Below, piece by piece: positions 58,020 to 64,000 of a stretch of DNA of 64,000 nucleotides. Location of the stretch: the NCBI GenBank assembly GCA_949825025.1, contig OX463785.1, positions 15,501,971-15,565,970 of the forward strand, read 5' to 3'. This DNA is from Siphlonurus alternatus. Taxonomy: Eukaryota; Arthropoda; Insecta; Ephemeroptera; Siphlonuridae. The notes under the pieces were generated by a model. It had not been told where the DNA came from, did not search any database, and saw nothing but the letters and a program-made list of their open reading frames with translations. How positions within the stretch are numbered: the first letter of the stretch is position 1; every line of letters starts with the position of its first letter. A program made the position numbers and the translations under genes.

Positions 58020-59744
58020 TCAAATGGTCAGTTCTTGACATACGAAGTTATTAGTGACGTTGGGAGGAACTCCACCCAAACCGTAGCGGAAACCGTCAAA
58101 GTACACTCCATCATTTCCAGGTCCAGGTTCGGAGCCCGTTATCCAGTTGGCGTAGACAAACTCTTGGTCCATGTTGGTCCAAATCCATCGACCGTCCGCC
58201 CCTCGCAGACCTGAGGTCCAGTACTGACGTCTGTAGTACCCTGGAACAGAATGGACAACCTTCAGGAAAATTGTTTAGATCGAGGACCTCCTGTCAATTT
58301 TTTAAAGATTTTTTTCAACCCTTTAGATACTTGAAATCTTGCTGCAAAACGCTATGACGTGATAGTCATGCAAATATTTAACATGTAAACATAGGAAACA
58401 AGTTACATGACGTCACAGCATCTTTCGTCTCAATTTTGAGGGTGTTGGAGAGTTAAAAAAAAAAAGAAAAACATTGAAAATACATAACCCGAAATCCGTT
58501 ACCAAAATATGTAATAAAAAAAATCATATATACAGGTTTTCTATTGCAATCAAACAATAGAAGTCATAATTTGTTTTAAGAGGATTGCGCCAGGAGTTGA
58601 TATACATGCAAGACAAGCATATCTTCATAATGTTAATCATTTTATGCCACTTATTTTATTATTTTTAAAAGTTCATTTTATTTTTTAAGATAAAGTTCAA
58701 CTCATTTGAGTGTCATCATTGGTTCAATTCCTTTCATGTGATTTTAACTCTTAATTTTACCATTACTTTTAATTTTTACTATGACCATTTTATTCCTTGC
58801 AAATTGCGCACGATTTAACTACAACGTTCTCCAAAATGGCTACCTTACAGTACCACTGGGCTACTCACCATGGCTCCTGATGCCGGTGTCGACCTCGAGC
58901 TGCTTCTCCGGAGTGGCCATGTCCAGAAGTTCCATGTCCAGACCGGCGCAGAACGTGGCCGCGTCATTCTGGTTCTAGACATACATCATAATGGATAACA
59001 AACAGATGCCCCATCTACATGCAGTACTTAAGTATATTAATCTTAATTAATGGAATTTCTGTTGTTCTGATTAAATTATTTTTATATTCTTCAGTTTAAA
59101 GGAAGTGTAAAATCAGACAGCGTGAATAATGTAAAAATAGACGCCATGGTTTCATATTTTTATTTCACCCTCTGAAATTACTTACTAGATTAGGGCTATC
59201 AAAACTGACGTAGTAGTTTTTCCCCTCAATCAAAATGAACTCTGCTCTTGGTGTATCCCCTTCCTGAAATGTGATAAAACTTATTAATTAACCTTATAAG
59301 GCAAGATAGTTAATAAACCTAATTATGAAATGTATAAATACAAATTTTATTTTATTTTGATATATTATATGAATGAAGTATACATTTAATTTATATATTA
59401 CATATACTGAATATAAAAATTTACAAAATGGTATTTAAAATTATCAATACCAATAGAGCAAGGTGCAGTACTAATAAAAAGAAATTATATAAAGTAATCG
59501 AATCATAATTTCATTTTATTAAAAATGGTAAACTTCATAAAATTAGTTAAATTAAAATTTTGACTTATAATCACTAAAAATAATACAATTCGTTTGTTAC
59601 TTAAACGTATAAGGCAAATAAATATTTTAGTAATTAAAAATGTTATTTTAGATACAAATTTATACCAACATTGTGTCTCACCTTTGCGTCTGATGGTAGA
59701 GTCAAAAAGACGGCAGCCACGGTAAAAAGTATCAACAAATTCAT
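58020..59744 (-). CDS. Secreted single-domain C-type lectin-like protein A, 4 coding exons
   Basis: Coding exons in transcription order: 59744-59682, 59263-59186, 58974-58869 and 58240-58020; all introns GT-AG, phases 0,0,1; 155 aa. Exon 1 encodes a signal peptide (MNLLILFTVAAVF, then small residues). The rest is one C-type lectin domain: EGKNYYVSF, NQNDAATFC (C56), YWTSGLRGADGRWIWTN, a long-loop region with GSEPGPGNDG, and NNFVCQELTI (C150). Only the outer disulfide pair C56-C150 is present; the second canonical pair and the WND calcium motif are missing, and EPN is replaced by EPG, so calcium-dependent mannose binding is doubtful. One NVT glycosylation sequon is at N143. A 5' noncoding exon (59925 to about 59970) ends at GTAAGT and joins an acceptor at 59776-59777. 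A polyadenylation signal lies at 57998-58003, about 20 bp after the stop. Confidence 0.88.
58265..58530. mobile_element. Foldback element family I, copy 5, in last intron of lectin A
   Basis: Left arm with gaggacctcctg, gctatgacgtgatagtcatg; right arm tacatgacgtcacagcatct and ataacccgaaatcc. Confidence 0.7.
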
Positions 59745-59924
59745 CGTGCTGGACTTACCAAGATTTCCTTAACTGCTATAAAATCAGAAAATTGGGCAAA
59801 ATTTGAATTATTTATTAACATAATTCATTGCAGCATTCTCTTGATGTCAACAAAAATTTATTATTAAAGTAAACACAATATTTATTAATACTTAATTTCT
59901 TATTTAATTTTAATCGATACTTAC

Positions 59925-59970
59925 ATCCAGCTCAGGCGTTGAGTTCTTTGAGACGACTGATTGAGTTCTT
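59925..59970 (-). other. Probable 5' noncoding first exon of C-type lectin A
   Basis: On the minus strand the segment ends GAGCTGGAT followed by donor GTAAGTATC (donor at 59923-59924). It pairs with the acceptor TGATTTTATAG next to 59775, giving a leader of about 30 nt before the ATG. The 5' limit is estimated from the TATA box. Confidence 0.55.
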
Positions 59971-59995
59971 TACATGCAGCTTGGTCTAATCTCTG

Positions 59996-60001
59996 CTTAT
60001 A
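59996..60001 (-). promoter_or_regulatory. TATA box of C-type lectin A
   Basis: TATAAG on the minus strand, about 25-30 bp upstream of the estimated transcription start, directly before the noncoding exon. Confidence 0.5.
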
Positions 60002-60629
60002 ATTATCACATATTAGCATATTACTGATAAGATTAAAAGTATTATCAAGTTATAAGAAAATATTGTGTGATAAATATTATTTGCTTATTTAGTTTTGTCA
60101 AATTATAAAAAATGGCGAGTAAAAGAGTGGAGAGGATTTTTACTCTTTTTTACTAAAAAAAATGCATTTTTAGGGAGAATTGCATGTATATTATATATTT
60201 TTAAATATTTGAATTATGGAGATATTAGCATAATTATATTTTAGTTTCAAAATATTTAAGCACCACAGGCTTACATTATTGTTAGTACCGGAATATTGTG
60301 TCAGAAAAATCAGTACTAATAATTTTTTAATTAAAAATAATACAGCGTTCTAAGCCAGTGGTATTATAATTAGTATAAATTTTTAAAATTATGAATTTTA
60401 ATCCAGATATATTAACTCAACATAACTGCAATCATGAATGAAGTCTGTCAATGAATTTCAGACATCTTATAGCTGCTACTGCCAGGAACTGTTACTGTAC
60501 ATAAAATAAGATAAATAACACAGGTGTGATACTCAATGTTTTTATTAAATAGACCAAGAATATGTTACAGAGAAATAATTAAAATGTTAAAAATAAATAA
60601 TAACAATTCATGTATTTTTTGTATGTATA

Positions 60630-60753
60630 TTTGCACTTTGGACATTTTCCCAATCGCAGTCTCGTTAATCACCACATGTCCTGTGTTATTTTTACAGGAT
60701 ATGGTGATAAACAAGGCTGCAGAGGGGAACTTTTCAAAGGCGAGTAGTGTACA
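60630..60753. mobile_element. Foldback element family F, copy 4, downstream of lectin B
   Basis: Same arms with more substitutions; right end agtgtaca. Confidence 0.75.
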
Positions 60754-60891
60754 ATAATATAACATGAGATCGATTGAAGTACAGAAATAACTAGGTTGCA
60801 GGGATGAACATCACTAATCAAGTGTAAGGAAAAACGCAAATTGACCAGGTCTATGCTTGTCAGCCAACATACTAGCTTGAAAATACAGTAT

Positions 60892-62377
60892 TCAAAACTC
60901 AGTACGTTTCTTATACAAGTTCATCTCATTATTTTTCTGGTAACAAGACTTCTTACTCTGGCACAATATTCGGTCAGAGGTATTCATGTTGGTGACTCCA
61001 ATCCAGGAAAAGCTCGTGCTGTTGACGAGGCTAAAGAAGACGTGGTCCATCCCCTTGACGGGCTCATTCTCAAAGTTCTTGTAAGTCATCTCCTTCTTCA
61101 GGTTCGTCCAGAGCCACCTGCCGAGAGGACCGCGAACTCCCGACGTGGAGAAGTTCATGGACGAAGAGCCGTACCCTGAAATTAATAAATTATATTCTCT
61201 CTTGGCAGCAGTGCAGCAGGAATTAAATTTATAAAATACAGTACAGGAGTTTTATTTATATCTTTGTTTTATATAAAATTCTGTGTGTGAATATGTTGAA
61301 TTTTAATTATACTATTATATGTATTATTATGTGACCATTTTAATCTCCACTTAATAATTCGATAAAAACTTTGGTTTCAGAATTTGAATTTTTTTCGTTA
61401 ATCAAAACACATTGATATATAATATTTATATTAATTATAGAAAAAAAATAATTAAAAATATTTAAATTTAATTTAAATTATTTTTTTTTACTAAAAATGT
61501 GCAAGAAACTTAAAATTAAGGTACATATTAATTATTTCGTAAATAACTATTTGATAAAAAAAATTGGGTTTATTTAACTAATTCATTATTATTATGACCA
61601 TGCATCAATTAAGTTCAATTTGCATGACATGATTATCGCATGTTTAAATAGAAATGTAAGAAATAATAAATACAATGCAATAAGTCGAGTTTCTCCCGAT
61701 ATGCAATTAAAACTTCCATGCACATTATCAATTTTTTTTAATTGAATTAAGCTGAAAACTCACTCACCATGGCTCCAGATTGCATTAACAATTTTCATTT
61801 CCTTCTCTGGCGTTGAGAAGTCAGGTAGTTGCATGTTCTGACGAGCACAGAAATCAGACGCACCTGACACGTTTACCTGTTGTTTTAGAAGTAGAGATAT
61901 AGTGAGAGTACAGTTTTTTTTGAAGAATTACATGATGAATAGATTTATTTTAGTCAGCATTTCGAATGTCATAAATTATTAAGGAGGGTAATGTAGTCAA
62001 AGGGTATCATAAATATAGAGAAAATATAAAACAATACTATTGATGACAAAAAGAAGAAAAAAATGTTGAATGCAATAAATTAGTTTATGTATATAGTGTA
62101 CACTCCTTGCCTCGAAAAAGTTTCCTTCTGTAGCCTTGTTAATCACCTTGTCCCGGAAGAATAGCACGGGTCATGATGATTAACATGTCTGCAGAAGGAA
62201 AATTTTCAGAGGTGATACTTCGTAAAAGTGTCAAATAAACAACCTTGTAACTATATCATAATAATAAAACCATGCATGCTTATGTGAGAGATTCGCACTT
62301 ACTGGAACATTATGGACTGTAATGTAGTACAGCTTACTATCAATTATCATATATTCTCCTTCGACTGGTAAATCACG
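60892..62377 (-). CDS. C-type lectin-like gene or domain unit B, 3 exons found, signal-peptide exon not found
   Basis: Exons in transcription order: 62377-62303, 61876-61768 and 61175-60892, in the same phases as lectin A (0 into the first, then 0 and 1). They encode 155 residues: EGEYMIIDSKLYYITV, GASDFCARQN, a lectin core with GVRGPLGRWLWTN, ENEPVKGMDH, NSTSFSWIGV, and ILCQ, then a basic tail with one more Cys ending RTEF. Like lectin A it keeps only the outer disulfide cysteines and has EPV where EPN is expected. I searched 62378-62749 on the minus strand and saw no convincing signal-peptide exon. It may be a gene with a missed first exon, a decayed gene, or a second domain spliced to unit C. 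A foldback element (62096-62224) sits in its first intron. Confidence 0.75.
62096..62224. mobile_element. Foldback element family F, copy 5, in intron of lectin B
   Basis: Ends gtgtacactcc; arms tagccttgttaatcacct and complement. Lies between exons 61768-61876 and 62303-62377. Confidence 0.75.
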
Positions 62378-62749
62378 CTGAAAAAACAAAGGAAAAAAAA
62401 TTAATTTTGCACATTATGTTTTGTCTATAATAATCCTAGAGATTAAATTAATCATACAGTATAAATATGTTTCTGCAATAATTCTTAAAATCCTCTCCCT
62501 CTCTCATAATTTAATTTTCATTCAGAAATGAGAAAAATGTATAATTGTTGAGTAGAGGGGGGGAGAGCGTTGTTATGCTATTTTTCCTTCAGTTATATGA
62601 TTTGAAATGAAACAATGAAAATTGTATTTTACACGATTAATATTATTTTTAATCAGGAAAACATGGAAACCATAATTAAAATAGTAAATTCTTGAAAAAA
62701 GCTGCAATGAATATAAAATTTGCCCTTACTGGGATTCAAACTGGGGATC

Positions 62750-64000
62750 TTAGGATTTAAAGTTTACCTCTTGACACACGAAGTTCTTGAGGTTACTGGG
62801 GTGTACCCCCACCCATTGATAGTTAAAACTGTCGAAGGTAAGTCCGTCCATTCCTTGTTCAGGCTCACTTTTCCAGTTGGTGTAGTTCAACTCTTGTCCC
62901 AAGTTGGTCCACTTCCAAACACCGTCTGTAGATCGTAGTCCAGAGATCCAGTATGGACTTCTCATGTAGCCTAGAAGTAGTTTTTATGTTTAATTATGTT
63001 TTTATTTACTGCTAGTTTTGGATGGATAACCATTATTTTTATATAATAACTAATAAGTAAGGAACTGTTATTAAGCTGTATAGACGTTAAAACACACAGC
63101 GTATTTATTAAACCACCCTTGAAGCAATATTAAGATTACTTGTAACTTTTCCTAAAAAAATTATAAAGAATAAAATCAATTTTAATTCTGTAAGAATTAT
63201 TATACATTTAATTTTAAAATATTAATCATAATATATGGGCTGGTTGCATGTCCCATAAAAATACAACCAAACAACTAATTGGAGAATTAAATAACAATTT
63301 TTTGCTTTATTATTTCATGTGTCAAACAAACTCACCATGTTCTTTGATTCCTTTATCAACGGCAGCTTCTTTCTCTGGAGTGAACAAATCCAGTAACTGC
63401 ATTCCGAGGCCGGAGCAGAACGTGGCCGCGTCTGCTTGGCTCTGAGGATAAATGTTGGTCACAAGGAGTCAGATAGGAGGTTGTCACTAACCATGGTGTC
63501 ATTGGGTTAGGCTGATGCTTACCGCGGTTAGTGAGAAACATTCATGAACCATATGAATAAACAAACTTCAATAAAAAGATTTTTAAATATTAGCATATTA
63601 TTTTACCACTTTTTTATAATTTTAAAGTTAAGAAATTACAGATTATGTATAATGTGTTTAGTATATTATTTAAATTATGATTTAAATGTTATTAACTTAT
63701 AACTTAAAGAGACAAAGTTAAATGTTTAATAAAATGCGAATTTTTTCATGATTTTTTTTTTGTGACATAATACAAAGCTATTGAAAATATACAAATCTTG
63801 ACTAGGGAAATTTGATAATAATATTACATGTTTATTATTTCTTTAAATTTTAGTAGAAAGTAGAGTGAGTAAAGTAGAGTCGGGTGGAGCAAAGGGAGGG
63901 AGGGGGATTTACCAAGGAACTCCTAGAATAAAAATAGTCGTTTTCACTTACAGCAGTGGTGTCAAAATTAACAAAATATTTCTTGCCCTCGATCACATGA
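62750..64000 (-). CDS. C-type lectin-like gene C, 5' end beyond the window
   Basis: Exons seen: 64000(partial)-63952, 63441-63336 and 62970-62750. The last two are 106 and 221 nt, the same lengths as in lectin A. Residues include HVIEGKKYFVNFD, QADAATFC, YWISGLRSTDGVWKWTN, SEPEQGMDG, NYQWVGVHPSNLKNFVCQEV, and a stop at 62750-62752. It again has the outer disulfide cysteines only. The final codons contain GAG|GTAAAC, a usable donor in phase 0, so read-through splicing to unit B is conceivable. The signal-peptide exon would lie right of the window. Confidence 0.82.

Overview
The window is AT-rich nuclear DNA of an arthropod, most likely an insect. The evidence is spliced genes with GT-AG introns, two ecdysteroid-kinase-like (EcKL/CHK) genes, two insect-type CRAL-TRIO lipid-carrier genes, a C-type lectin cluster, a U2 snRNA of insect type, 5S-rRNA-derived SINEs and very many short palindromic (foldback/MITE-like) elements. 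I cannot fix the order from sequence alone; a hemipteran-like genome is possible but unproven.

Layout. 1-11390: no gene recognised, only repeats and SINE pieces. 11393-19413 (+): CRAL-TRIO gene 1, seven coding exons, 309 aa. Its intron 4 carries a complete U2 snRNA gene (about 16396-16585). Two truncated copies of the start of its last exon lie just upstream of the real one. 19414-31366: intergenic, mostly foldback elements, with a possible noncoding first exon of the next gene near 23.95-24.04 kb. 31367-39068 (+): CRAL-TRIO gene 2, with exactly the same seven exon lengths and 309 aa. The start of its exon 2 is tandemly duplicated in frame. 41673-42950 (-) and 49755-51053 (-): two intronless EcKL kinase genes that share a short tract of near-identical DNA, which looks like gene conversion. 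58020 to the right edge (-): three C-type lectin-domain genes or domain units. The first is complete with signal peptide and a TATA-containing 5' exon, the second lacks a recognisable first exon, and the third is cut by the window edge.

The three families are consistent with handling of hydrophobic small molecules (CRAL-TRIO carriers, EcKL phosphotransferases) and secreted carbohydrate or pattern recognition (CTLs). Each is a local tandem duplication; nothing in the sequence shows that they form one pathway. Between and inside the genes lie at least a dozen families of 100-400 bp inverted-repeat elements, several with perfect TGACGTCA (CRE-like) sites.

I found no clear new multi-gene system. 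The strongest unusual signals are the structure-conserving U2 snRNA nested in an intron, partial terminal or internal exon duplications in both CRAL-TRIO paralogues, the EcKL conversion tract, a TIR element carrying a tRNA-Ala-like sequence, and a perfect 53-bp hairpin.
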